Below, in pieces: positions 32,510-43,400 of a stretch of 64,000 nt of DNA (position 1 is its first letter; every line of letters begins with the position of its first letter). This DNA is from Thinopyrum elongatum. Lineage: Eukaryota; Streptophyta; Magnoliopsida; Poales; Poaceae. The notes under the pieces are model-generated. The model was not told the origin of the DNA, searched no databases, and worked only from the letters and a program-made list of their open reading frames with translations. The stretch is taken from NCBI GenBank assembly GCA_011799875.1, contig CM022297.1, forward strand, positions 534,039,479 to 534,103,478, written 5' to 3'. Both the position numbers and the translations under genes were made by a program.

Positions 32510-32745
32510 AGCATCAATCCCGGTTCTGTTATGAACCGGGACCAATGGGTGCATCAGTCCTGATTCGTGAGGCCAGGACGCCGGCCGGGCCACGGCAGGC
32601 ACCAGTCCCGGTTCGTCTGACCCCTTTGGTCCCGGTTCCAGACACGAACCGGAATTAAAGGACCTCGCTCCTGGCGTAGCCCCTTTAGTCCCGGTTGGTG
32701 GCTGTCTTCTGTCCCGGTTCTAGCCACGAACCGGGACTAAAGAGA
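32510..32745. repeat. CACTA left subterminal repeat array
   Basis: Repeated CCCGGTTC / GAACCGGGAC motifs in direct and inverted order, ending at AACCGGGACTAAAGAG. It is the expected binding region for the element-encoded DNA-binding protein. Confidence 0.75.
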
Positions 32746-33273
32746 TGCCTATATATATGCTCTCCCCTGCCCGCTCACTCCTTTGTTTTTTGGCCGGCCG
32801 GTGTGGGAGGTGTGTGCTGCTCTGCTCTCACCTCCTATGCACTTGAGGTGTTCGATGAAATACCCGAGTCACACTGAAACTTTCTCCTCTCCAAGCTCGA
32901 CCTCCAAGCTCTATTTTCCCCAAGATTTGTCTAGGTTTGGCGGTGCACCATTGTCCCCGTCCCCGTCCTCATCGTTGTCGATCGCCCGTGCCGATCTCGT
33001 CGCCGGCACCATCGTGGTGAGCCTCTTGTTCTTATCTTCTTTTTAAAAGAAAAAAAAATCTTACTTATTGTATGAGTTATATAGCTACTTGTATAATTTT
33101 CTTGCTTTTATTATTGTTTGTTATTATATAGTGCCATGGTTTTGGTATCCGCCCCCGTCGGCTCTCGTCCGGTCTATGATTCGGATGTGGTATATTATCT
33201 TTTATAACTATTTGTTTCATTTAGTGTTTATGAGAATTATGCCGACCAACGTGACATAGATGTTTTTATCTAG

Positions 33274-33579
33274 GAGGTATGTGAACCGGAAATTCCATCC
33301 GACCCTCTTGTCGAGAGGTTAAATTTAGTTGAAAAAGAAAATAATTATTTGAAAGAAAAATTAAAAAGAATTGAAGAGGAGAAGATGAAATTGGAGTTGC
33401 ATGTTGCCGATGTCGTCGATGATCACAAGATGCAGATGGATACAATGCGCTTGAAGATTATAAATATTAGAAAATATGCCATTGATAATAAGGCTTGGTA
33501 TCATTATGTTGTTGGATCAATTGTTACCTTCGTTGCGATTATGATCGCATTTGTTGTTGCATTTAAATGTTTTACATAG
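33274..33579 (+). CDS. CACTA accessory ORF exon (coiled coil and membrane segment)
   Basis: An open exon after a TATCTAG acceptor at 33273, 101 codons to TAG at 33577-33579. It encodes an acidic start, a Lys/Glu-rich coiled coil (LKEKLKRIEEEKMKLEL) and a C-terminal hydrophobic segment (VGSIVTFVAIMIAFVVAF). Similar short proteins lie upstream of TNP2 in wheat Caspar-type elements as I know them; their role is not known to me. The first exon was not identified. Confidence 0.45.
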   Translation, partial: EVCEPEIPSDPLVERLNLVEKENNYLKEKLKRIEEEKMKLELHVADVVDDHKMQMDTMRLKIINIRKYAIDNKAWYHYVVGSIVTFVAIMIAFVVAFKCFT

Positions 33580-33751
33580 TTGATAATGAGAACTATGTAT
33601 GAACTTTATGTTTTTTTCCAGTAATAACATTTGATCACTACAGTACTTTGGTTATAATGTGATGATGAACTTGTATTGATTTGGTCATCACTTCTCTATT
33701 CATGATGTTCTGTAATGATTTTTGATATACTTAATTATATAATGCACGCAG

Positions 33752-35800
33752 ATGAACCGACAATGGATGTACGGTGACCGATGCACCTCCGACTACATTG
33801 ACGGCCTGCATAATTTTCTCGAAGTGGCTGAGGCAATCAAGCGGAATGGTTTTATGTGTTGTCCATGTACTGGCTATGGGAATACGAAGTCTTACTCTTC
33901 GTCGAAAACCCTTCACGTCCACCTGCTTGAGAAGGGTTTCATGCCACACTATAATGTTTGGACCAAGTATGAAGAAAGAGGGGTTATGATGGAAGACAAC
34001 AAAGAAGAAGAGGATGATGACAACTATCATCCTATGTACCCTGAACACGGTGATACTGTAACGGGGGAAGCTGAAGATGAAGAGGCAAGAGACGATGTGC
34101 CTGCTGATGATCTTCGCCGGGTCATTGTTGATGCACAGAGAGAATGCGAGAGTGAAAAGGAGAAGTTGAAGTTCGATCTCATGTTAGAGGATCACAAAAA
34201 ACGGTTGTACCCAAATTGCAAAGATGGCAACACAAAGCTCGGCACCACACTGGAATTGCTGGAATGGAAGGCAGAGAATGGTTTATCTGACAAGGAATTT
34301 GAGAAGTTACTGAAAATAATGAAGAAGAAGCTTCCAAAGGATAACAAATTGCCTGACAGTACGTACGGAGCAAAGAAGGTTCTCTGCCCTCTAGGATTAG
34401 AGGTGCAGAAGATACATGCATGCCCTAATGACTACATCCTCTACCGCGGTGAGCAGTACGAGAATTTGAATGCATGCCCGGTATATGGTGCATTGAGGTA
34501 TAAGATCAGACGAGATGACCCTGGTGATGTTGAGGGCGAGTGCCCCAGGAAGAGGGTTCCTGCCAAGGTGATGTGGTATGCTCCTATAATACCACGGCTG
34601 AAACGTCTGTTCAGGAACAAAGAGCATGCCAAGTTGATGCGATGGCACAAAGAAGACTGTAAGAAAGACGGGAAGTTGAGAGCACCCGCTGACGGGTCGC
34701 AGTGGAGAAAAATCGAGAGAAGGTGGGGGGACTTTGCAGGTGACTCAAGGAACGTATGGTTTGATTTAAGTGCAGATGGCATTAATCCTTTTGGGGAGCA
34801 GAGCAGCAATCATAGCACCTGGCCCATGACTCTATGTATCTATAACCTTTCTCCTTGGTTGTGCATGAAGCGGAAGTTCATTATGATGCCAGTGCTCATC
34901 CAAGGCCCTAAGCAACCGGGCAACGACATTGATGTGTACCTAAGGCCATTAGTTGAAGAAATTTTATAGCTGTGGAATGGAAAAGGTGTACGTGTGTGGG
35001 ATGAGCACAAACAGGAGGAATTTGACCTACATGCGTTGCTGTTTGTAACCATCAATGATTGGCCTGCTCTTAGTAACCTTTCAGGACAGACAAACAAGGG
35101 ATACCACGCATGCACGCACTGTTTAGATGATACCGAAAGTATATATTTGGACAAATGCAGGAAGAATGTGTACCTGGGACATCGTCGATTTCTTTCGACC
35201 AACCATCTCTTAAGAAAGAAAGGCAAGCATTTCAAAGATGAGGCAGATCACCGGAAGAAGCCCGTCCTCCGTACTGATGATGCCATACTTGATATGGTCA
35301 AGGATTTACATGTAATCTATGGAAAGGGTCCTGGCGGACAATCTATTCCGAATGACGCTGAGGGACGCGCACCCATGTGGAAGAAGAAATCTATATTTTG
35401 GGGCCTACCCTATTGGAAAGACCTAGAGGTCCACTCTGCAATCGACGTGATGCACATGACGAAAAATCTTTGCGTGAACCTGCTAGGCTTCTTGGGCGTG
35501 TATGGGAAGACAAAAGATACACCGGAGGCACGGGAGGACCAGCAACGTGTGCACGAAAAAGACGGCATGCATCCAAAGCAGTATGAAGGTCCTGCCAGCT
35601 ACGCTCTTACCAAAGAAGAGAAGGAAATCTTCTTTGAATGCCTGCTCAGTATCAAGGTCCCGTCTGGCTTCTCGTCGAATATAAAGGGAATAATAAATAT
35701 GGCAGAGAAAAAGTTTCAGAACCTAAAGTTTCATGACTGCCACGTGATTATGACACAACTGCTTTCGATTGCATTGAGGGGTGTTACCAACCGGGACTAA
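33752..35800 (+). pseudogene. TNP2-type CACTA transposase, stop-bearing and truncated
   Basis: The frame opens at ATG 33752. The N-terminal Transpos_assoc domain has MNRQWMYGDRCTSDYIDG and the Cys motif MCCPCTGYGN. An acidic linker follows, then the Transposase_21 (TNP2) core: CPNDYILYRGE, CPVYG, KVMWYAPIIPRLKRLF, HSTWPMTL. A TAG at 34967-34969 interrupts it, and the same frame resumes (VWDEHKQEEFDLHALLFVTINDWPALSNLSG in pieces, then the Cys/His pair ACTHC). The protein ends abruptly at about 35795, where RGVTN runs straight into the right subterminal repeat, so the C-terminal third is deleted. It cannot supply full transposase. Confidence 0.82.
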
Positions 35801-35935
35801 AGGTCCTTCTGCCTGGGCGCCCCACAGCGGCCACGTGGAGCTCCTTTAGTCCCGGTTCGTAAGCCAACCGGGACTAAAAGTGATGGGCATTAGTCCCGAT
35901 CGTTTTGTCCCGGTTCCAGAACCGGGACTAAAGGC
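35785..35935. repeat. CACTA right subterminal repeat array
   Basis: Four or more CCCGGTT / AACCGGGACTAAA motifs in both orientations, able to form hairpins. The transposase frame is fused into its left edge. Confidence 0.75.
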
Positions 35936-35977
35936 CCTCTGGAACCAGGATAGGTGCCCTGTTTTCTACTAGTGGGC

Positions 35978-36936
35978 CAACCCCGCTTTGTCACCCACGT
36001 GCTCGTCGGCATCCTCCTCGGGTCCTCCGTGCTCCGCCGCGTCCTCTTTGCCATGTCGCACCACCCTCGACCCCCCTGCACCCGGATTTACCCTGGAAAG
36101 CACTCGTGTCACCTTACTAGACCCAGGATCATAGGAAGCTAGTAAGCACGGTCTTGATATAGAAATACCATACATTACTCAAACATAATTTTTCGAACGG
36201 TCGAGGCTAGAGGCTTAAGCTTATTACAAGGCAAACCAGAACACACACATAGGTTGTGGTAAGGGTACAAGCCAAGCACTAGTATACAAGCACGTCTTCC
36301 TTATTGGGTGGACAAAGGGAAAACATGGAAGACACCGTAACCACAGGAACCACCAACTAGGAATACTCCTAGACATCGAACTTGCTAGAGAACTCGGCAT
36401 CCGAAAGATCATCAACATCCGCATTTGCCCAAATCAGCAAGCCAGATGAGTACATTGAATGTACTCGCAAGACATCATAAACAAAAGATATACCGAATGC
36501 ATGCAGAATGCATATGCCCATGTCATGCTATAAATTTTCGAAATCAAGTTAGTAACAACAAGGCATAAACACTATGCCCATATCATGAATCTAGCATGAA
36601 TAGTGTAAAAAAGACAAAAGCAACATTGCCACTATTCACATCTGGATTTGTCTTTTTTGTTTCTCAATGTGCATTTCGAGTTTAGACCTGAAATTTTTAG
36701 GGTTGTAGTCACATTCCTTGTGAACATTCACATTTTTTCCTGCAATTTTTTGAAACATTTAAAAATGTTTTTTTGACATTGGAGCACCGGGAGTACCCCA
36801 AGGCTGGGAGCACCCGATACTTTCCCGATTCGAACAATATAATGAACTGCATAAAGCATAATGAACAACATAGGCCCGATCAGTAAATAAAATGATTAAC
36901 TTATTTTCTTTATAATTAGAACTACCGACGACCGAT
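35978..36936. other. Mixed debris right of the CACTA element
   Basis: It continues the sequence interrupted by the CACTA element, then AT-rich sequence. A block around 36650-36830 (TCTGGATTTGTC, GGAGCACCGGGAGTACCCC) has the style of a widespread wheat repeat, but I could not define its ends. No coding region is seen. Confidence 0.3.
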
Positions 36937-37246
36937 TCATGCGATTTTTGCTGTTGAAAAAAACATCCCGCAAGGGCATTTTATTATATCTGGAAAATGA
37001 TCACAAAGCAACAAGCGAGGGTAGTTGTGCCACAAATTACAAAGAGGTCCCTCTAGAAAAGAAAAATTACAGGAAACACGGCGCATGCCACCGTCTTCCA
37101 CCTTGTCGTTGTCATCGCCGCGCACTCTCCATCCTTCACCTCGGAGCCAGCAACAGAAGGAAAGCAGTAGCCCAGCAGCTGCCATCAGGCCTGCCCAAGC
37201 AAACGCCACACAGGGCTACGAATACCGCAAGAGCCACCCGTCCCGC

Positions 37247-37277
<31 letters not shown>

Positions 37278-38023
37278 AGGGATCTGAAACCGGGAGCAAG
37301 ACCATCGGCCGGGGGATCTCCCCGAGAACAGCAGGCCACCCCACCACCGTAGCCACAAGACGAGGAGAAGCAAGCACACGGACGAGCACGCCGAAAAGGA
37401 AGGCACAACCAAACCTCGGCAGAGCAGCTTTGAGATCAGATCGGCTGCCGCCGCCACCATCACACAACGCCGAAACCATAGACGGCCCACGAGCTCTTGT
37501 ACAACCACCCATATCCACGAGCTCGCCAGCAGCAACGGAGCTATCACCACCGAAATGGGGAAGAGCTGGGAGAACTTATTCTGATTCGAAGCCGTCGTCC
37601 CCGACTCGCCGGCCTCGATTGGAAACCAAAACTACACGAAGGTAGACGAACGGTCCTCCCGCCGGCGAGGAGCCGTGGTCCGCCGCGGCTCCGGAAGCCT
37701 AGAAGGCCACCTGAATCGGAGTAGACCGATGGGCATGCCGACGGAGGAGCACAAGCTCAAAATCGCCTCTCAGTCGCCTCTGATCATTGTAGCAAAGAGA
37801 GGGGACTTCACAAAAAAACAACCCCACGTGTTGGCTCTAAAACGATTTCGGACTAATTTTTCTAAACATAACCTCCATGCAAAATTTAGGACCACCTCAT
37901 TCCATTTTGCAAGTTTGTTTATGAAAATGCTCCCACCGCGCAAGTTTGTGTACCGCAGGTGTAATTACCTCTAAAATAGTTATAGATATAGGTCAACACT
38001 AGATGTGGAGTGCACTCATCAAA
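36937..38023 (-). mobile_element. Probable retroposon 3' debris (LINE-like), minus strand
   Basis: GC-rich non-coding sequence with CCGCCGCC phrases and a left edge of AT-rich sequence, in the style of plant LINE 3' untranslated regions read backwards. It contains a 29-base G tract (37249-37277). Long frames on both strands here show no motifs. Confidence 0.3.
37249..37277 (+). repeat. Poly-G tract (29 G)
   Basis: Twenty-nine consecutive G. It can form G-quadruplex structures and is a likely site of length error in assembly. Confidence 0.95.
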
Positions 38024-38530
38024 CTTTTTTTTATGAGCAAGGCAGGAGCTCTGCCAAATTCATTAAGAAAGGAAAAAGCAATACAGAGTTAACCGGTTTA
38101 TAAGGGAAAGTAGGCCGAAAACCAACGAGCAAAATAGGAAAAAAAGAGAGGAGAAAACTACCATCGACGCCAACCCAAACAGACCACCACCGCCAAACGT
38201 GACCTCGTCCCGGAGCAATTGTCAGCAAGATCTTCGAAGACGCCTTCAAGAAGGGAAACGACGCCCGAGGACGCCGCCGTCACTGGTATCGACTCCCGTC
38301 GATCAAAAAGCTTTGGCCCAGACCCACGCACGATCGCCCCATCGAGCACCGGGAAAGGTCCAGCCAAGCCAACATCCTCCAACACCGCTTCCTCTCCGAC
38401 CGGCCACGGCCCAGTGTGAGGAAGTACTCTTCGACAATGCCTCCAAGGAGGAGGAGGAGGAGGATGCCCATGGGAGCCAACATCACCGGCAACGACCCCC
38501 GTCGAAGAACAAGGCTTTCATCCAAAGCCT
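38024..38530 (-). mobile_element. LINE 3' end fragment, minus strand
   Basis: Begins with an eight-T run followed by ATGAGCAAGGCAGGAGCTCT and GCCAAATTCATTAAG, which on the minus strand reads as a LINE 3' end with poly-A tail, as often seen in wheat. The GC-rich part to about 38530 would be its untranslated region. Confidence 0.4.
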
Positions 38531-39042
38531 AGTTGTAACAGCCCCATATAATGGTACTATAATTTTCTTAATTAATCCTGCAATGTCATCATAATTGCAT
38601 TCATTTAAACTTGAAATAGGAAATAATTCAGCTCTAAAAAATTATTAAAAAGGAAAACCCAAAATATTAAAAAAAAAATGATCAACACATTTTATCAAAT
38701 CCCAAGTCTTGGTTAGGACCTCATCTAGACATGTGGGTTCTTCCCAAAAAAATTAAAGATTTAAAAGGAACTCAAATGGGTTATTTAGATTAACCCTTAA
38801 ACATATTAGCTTGTGCTTATAAATTCCAAACAAAATAAATACAATTCCAAGAATGCTAAAAATTAGTATGTGGCTTGGTAATAGAGTTGTTGATTTACAC
38901 AAAAAGTTTCAATAAATTTGAAATTCATTTGATGCCTCAATTAAATCCAAAATAGGAGCTATTCAATTTACAGAAAAAGACAAATTGTACTGTGCACTTG
39001 CATCCCAACAGCACAGTAGCCCAATCGGCCCAACCAGGCAGT
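38531..39042. other. AT-rich stretch before the gypsy cluster
   Basis: It starts near TGTAACAGCCCCATATAATGG, which looks like an LTR beginning, and continues AT-rich with no coding content. Possibly a broken LTR. Confidence 0.3.
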
Positions 39043-40087
39043 TGACGGTGTAATACACCGGGGGTGGCTTCTCGAAGGGGAGCCCGGCAGCAGGCCTGCC
39101 ATGGGGCCAAGGAGACCCATGAGGATCTAGCGACAAGGAGGTGTCAAGAGGATCGGATAAGCATCCAGAGATCATCATGGCCCCCAAGCCCGCATGGCGG
39201 CGGCCAGATTGGATCTATCTCCTGTAAAACCCTAGCCCCTGTCATCTATATAAGGTGGGGGCTACGTGGCTCTCAATCCGATCTACTACCGTAGACCTAA
39301 ACTCTCGGTAGCCAACATATCATCCCCATTGTACTCCCTCGCACCGGGAGAGAACTTAATTTTCGGCTCCTTCACCTTCACCGTGAGAGAGCTTAACTTT
39401 CGGCTCCTCCAGCTTTCGGCGGCCTCCCACCGGGAGAGAGCTTAACTTTCGGCTCCTTCAGCTTCACCGTGGATGGAACGGGCCGGGTCGACATCAACCC
39501 ACTGGCCTCCCCTGTCCGCACCGTCTTCTTCGGCGCACTGGCGTTCGTCATCGACCGCCATGGCGGTTTCCGCGTCTGCGTCCCACCGCTTTAGCAGATC
39601 ACATCGATGGCCTCACCAAGCTTTACAACACCTTCACCGCCGGCCTCCGGCTCAGGAGGCGTCTTCGGGCTCCAAAACGCAGGGGCCGCATACCAGCGGG
39701 TGATGCAGACATGCCTGCATGACCAGATCGGTGGCAACACTGAGGCCTAGTCGGACCTGCCGAGCTCCACGACGTCCTCACCACCAACTTCCGACTCGAA
39801 AGGCGACGACCCTGCACCAACAAGCTTGGTGATTGGGGCTCAGGCCTTAGCCTCGAGATTGGGTCGTTGTGCCAATCTCATGGAGCACCACCAGCCTGCC
39901 CCAACATCTCAACTAGTCGCCATGGTGTGCGATAACTGCGTCATCAATCACATACCAGAAGACTGCATCATCGACGGATTCATCACTGACTACAGCATAA
40001 GCTCCGCCGACCTCATCTCGCTCTTCGATGTGGAGGGCAGCGAGGCCGACGTCATATCTATCACAGACACAGAAGTCGACGTGTAGC
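39043..40087 (+). mobile_element. Deleted gypsy derivative (G0)
   Basis: The left 300 bp (TGACGGTGTAATACACCGGG, then a TATATAAGG box at 39248) match the LTR at 40088 but diverge after about 39345. Then come a gag-like start (GRELNFGSF), a short tandem GAGAGAGCTTAACTTTCGGC repeat, and at 39640-39750 a reverse transcriptase fragment reading FGLQNAGAAYQRVMQ and ending in a stop. It is an internally deleted relative of the element that follows, sharing or abutting its LTR. Confidence 0.55.
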
Positions 40088-40551
40088 TGACAGTGCCATG
40101 CACCGGGGGTGGCTTCTCTCGAGGAAGCCCGGCGGAAGGCCTGGCAAGGGGACCAGGAGGCCCGTCAAGAAGCTGGCGATGAGAGGGAGCCCCGAAGAGT
40201 AGGCAGGCGCCACGAGACCATCTTGGCCTCCAAGTCATCATGGCGGTGGGCAAGATGGGATCTACCCTTTGTAAAATTCTAGCCCTCACCGTGTATATAA
40301 GGTGAGGGCTACGGGGCTCTCAATCTGATCTACTCTCCCGTAGACAAAACTCTCGGTAGCCATTCATCCCCTCTACTGTAATCCCTCGCATGAGGTACTC
40401 CCACCATGAATAACAATACAAAGTAGGATGTAGGGTATTACTCCTCACCGGAGGCCCAAACATGGGTAAATCATGCGTGCAGGCTCCGTTATGGTACTTT
40501 CGGCCACGTTCGGCACCCTATCGATGGTACTGATGACTTTTTGCTTCGTCA
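40088..40551 (+). repeat. 5' LTR of gypsy element G1
   Basis: Starts TGACAGTGCCATGCACCGGG and ends CTTCGTCA at 40551, immediately before a primer site. A TATATAAGG box is at 40294-40302. 464 bp. The 3' LTR is beyond the window. Confidence 0.65.
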
Positions 40552-40552
40552 G

Positions 40553-40566
40553 TTGGTGCGCCAGGC
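40553..40566 (+). promoter_or_regulatory. Primer binding site of G1
   Basis: TTGGTGCGCCAGGC follows the LTR end by one base. This is the place and style of a gypsy tRNA primer site. The matching tRNA was not determined. Confidence 0.5.
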
Positions 40567-40612
40567 ATGGGCTAGGCTGGTCAGAGATTGAACCCAGATC
40601 AAAGACCTATAC

Positions 40613-41390
40613 ATGCTCGGCGACTTCACGCCAGGCCAGACCTTCACCTTTGGCTCCTTCGAGCTCGAGGTCGACGATCAGGGGCTGCTCTATGATGTGA
40701 TACCCCTTCCCTTCATCGACTACACCCGCTTTAGAAAGATCGAATTCATGTTCAATGAACACGGCGACATCGTGGCGGCCCATGCTTCCCCAACACAAGT
40801 GGCGAGTAGGCACGCGCGGACCTCCGCTCGTCCCGGGAGGGCTGGATCTTCATCAACTCACCTGCCCACCTAGTCAACCACCATCAACATGATCTTCCCG
40901 ACCGCGAAGACGCGCAGGGTTCAGAAGCTCACTCGGCGCACGGTCTACGTGATAGAGCCGACGCCAACCGAGCTCTTGGCGTGGTTAGATGCCACAGCCA
41001 CCTTTAGCGACATAGACCATCCGGCCTACATCCCCCACCCCGAGAAGTATGCCTTGGTGGTAGATCTAATAGTCGGGGTCTTCCGCCTCCCGCGGGTTTT
41101 GATGGACGGTGGCAGCAGCCTCAACATCATCTTCCCCGACACCTTGGCCAAGATGGGGATCTCCCTGTCTGGCCTCCAACCCTCGCTCATCGGCTTCCAT
41201 GACTTCGTACCAGGCTGAGCAGTGCACCCTCTTGGGCAACTCGAGCTCAAAGTTATTTTCGGGGACGAGGACAACTTCAGATCGGAAATGATCCACTTTG
41301 AGGTTGCCCCATTCCACAATGGCTACAACGCAGTTCTTGGTAGGCTGGCCTACGTCCGGTTCATGGCGCTACCATCCTATGCATACCATT
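40613..41390 (+). pseudogene. G1 gag end and aspartic protease remains
   Basis: Around 40613-40800 a short frame (GDFTPGQTFTFGSFELEVDD) resembles the gag-like part also left in the G0 derivative. From 40889 a frame holds the pre-protease region and the protease signature VLMDGGSSLNIIF (about 41096-41135), the DGGSS form common in plant gypsy elements. It stops at 41216-41218, and the following LGQLELKVIFGDE and GYNAVLGR parts lie in another frame. Gag is mostly missing. Confidence 0.65.
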
Positions 41391-41394
41391 AAAG

Positions 41395-42760
41395 ATGCCG
41401 GGTCCCAAGGGCATGATCACAGCCCACGGTAGTCTCGAAAGGGCACTCGAGTCTAGGGTCGCAAGCGTGGAGCTCACCGAGGTGGCTCTGGCCTCGGCAG
41501 AGCTCGAGCTAATCAAAAAATCCGTTGACACGTCCACAATGACGTTTCCAGCAAAACCTCGACCAGTCCCGGTGTTCCAACCCGCGAAGGACATGAAAAA
41601 ATTCCATGTACATCCGAAAGACCCGAAGAAGATGGTAACACTCGGAGGTGACCTCCCCGAGGAACAAGAGGCCGAGCTACTCAAGTTCCTCAGGGACAAC
41701 TGGGACATATTCACATGGCAGCCCGCAGACATGCCTGGGTCCCCGCTAAAATAGCACAGCATAGCCTCAAGGTCCACAAGGACGCCAGGCCAGTCAAGTA
41801 AGCCCTCCGCCGTTTCACCAGGGAAAAACAGCAGGTAATCGGAGAAGAGATCGCTTAGTTCCTAGCTGTTGGGTTCATCAGGGAGGTCGCTCACCCAGAG
41901 TGGCTCACCATCCCCATCATGGTACGCAAGAAAAACATGTCCTGGCGCATGTGTGCTGACTACACTGACCTTAACAAGGCATGCCCAAAGGACCCATTCC
42001 CTCTACCTCGCATCGACCAAGTCATCAACTCAACCGCGGGCTGCTAGAGGTTGTGCTTCTTGGATGCCTACTCAGATTACCATCAGATACACATGAAGGA
42101 ATCCAACCAAAAGAAAACATCTTTCATAACGCCCTTCGGACCCTTCTGCTACATCACCATGCCCTTCGGGCTCTAGAATGCGGGAGCAACGTATCAAAGG
42201 AAAATGCAGAAGTGCCTCCATGACCAAATCAGAATCAACGCCGAGGCCTACGTTGATGACATAGTAGTCCAGTCACGACAGGGCTCAAGCTTGCTCTCTG
42301 ACCTCCAGCAGACATTCACCAACCTCCGCGGCTTCAGCATGAAGTTGAATCCTGAAAAGTGCATTTTCAGGGTTCTGGCGGGCCAGCTCCTTGGTTTCAT
42401 TGTCTCTCAACGAGGGATCGAGGCAAACCCAAAAAAGATCCAAGCCATCATCAACCTGAAGCCCCTAGAAATAGTACGGGAAGTTCAGAAGCTCACAGGA
42501 TGTGTGGTAGCCCTCAGTCGTTTCATTTCTCGGCTCGGGGAAAAGGCCCTCCCACTCTACCGGCTCTTATGGAAGAACGATAAGTTCTACTGGAGCGACA
42601 AAGCAAAGGCCGGATTCGCCGACCTCAAATGGTTGCTGCAATCCAACCCACTCTTGGCCTCCCCGGCGCAATCAGAGCCTCTGCTACTATACATCTCATC
42701 AACCACTCAGGTGGTCAGTGTGGTCATAGCAATGGAGAGAGAGGAGGTCGGGAAGGCATA
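41395..42760 (+). pseudogene. G1 reverse transcriptase, degenerate
   Basis: Remains of the gypsy reverse transcriptase. Recognisable blocks are MSWRMCADYTDLNKACPKDPFPLPRID (41935-42015 region), CFLDAYSDYHQI, TPFGPFCYITMPFGL, and the catalytic EAYVDDIVV at 42242-42270, then LNPEKCIF and LGFIVSQRGIEANPKKI. Stops replace single codons in otherwise good sequence (for example TAG at 42045 and in MPFGL-stop-NAG near 42175), and the connection before 41869 is frameshifted. The tail includes the RNase H-adjacent segment KFYWSDKAKAGF. Confidence 0.75.
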
Positions 42761-43400
42761 GCGAGTCCAGTACCCTGTATATTACGTCAGTGAGGTACTA
42801 ACATCATGTAAAACACGGTACCCGCACTCTCAGAAAATCACATACGGTGTGTTCATGATAGCTCACAAGTTGCGCCACTAATTCCAGGCCAACCCAATCA
42901 CGGTCGTCAGCCACGCCCCACTCTCAGACATCATCAACAACAAAGATGCCACCGGATGTGTGGCCAAGTGGGCAATTGAGCTCTTGCCATTCGAGATCCC
43001 GTACAAGCCCCGTTCGGCAATAAAGTCGCAGGCCATCGCCGACTTCATCGTCGAGTGGACCGAAGCCCAACAGATACCAAAGAGTGTCGACCTCGAGTAC
43101 TGGCTCATGTACTTCGATGGCTCATTGACGGTCCAGGGACTGGGAGCTGGCATTGTCCTAATTTAGCCAAGGGAAGACTGGATGAACTACGTCCTCCAAC
43201 TGCACTTTCAGGACTCCAACAACACAGCTGAATACGAGGCCCTCTTGCACGGGCTCTACATCGCGGCCTCCATGGGCATTCACCGTCTCATCTATCGCGG
43301 AGACTCCGAACTCGTCTTCCAACAAGTAATGAAAACCTTCAACACCAAAGACTCGAAGATGGTCGCATACTGCGCGGCAATCCGCGAGCTCGAAGGAAAA
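42761..43400 (+). pseudogene. G1 RNase H, left part
   Basis: Continues after a TAG at 42759-42761 with YPVYYVSEVL, the connection segment, and the RNase H core YFDGSLTVQGLGAGIVLI, NNTAEYEALLHGL and RGDSELV. The sequence stops at 43400 (RELEGK), where the LINE begins; the right part resumes at 45938 with KRSDNVAADNLARMG. Confidence 0.75.

Larger units (their letters stand above)
32471..35974 (+). mobile_element. CACTA (En/Spm) transposon, Caspar-like
   Basis: A 3504-bp element. It starts CACCAGTAGAAAACAGG and ends CCTGTTTTCTACTAGTG, an inverted repeat with one change in the first bases (CACCAG instead of CACTAG). It is flanked by GGC on both sides (32468-32470, 35975-35977), the 3-bp duplication typical of CACTA elements. 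Many subterminal repeats of CCCGGTTC and AACCGGGACTAAAG in both orientations lie at 32510-32745 and 35785-35935; these are the usual TNPA-type binding arrays. It encodes a short upstream exon and a TNP2 transposase with a stop and a missing C-terminus. Confidence 0.9.

Noticed and set aside
32219..32602. Possible host gene exon left of the CACTA element
   Set aside because: Frames exist on both strands with no recognisable domain, and joining across the CACTA insertion to 35978 did not give a convincing protein.
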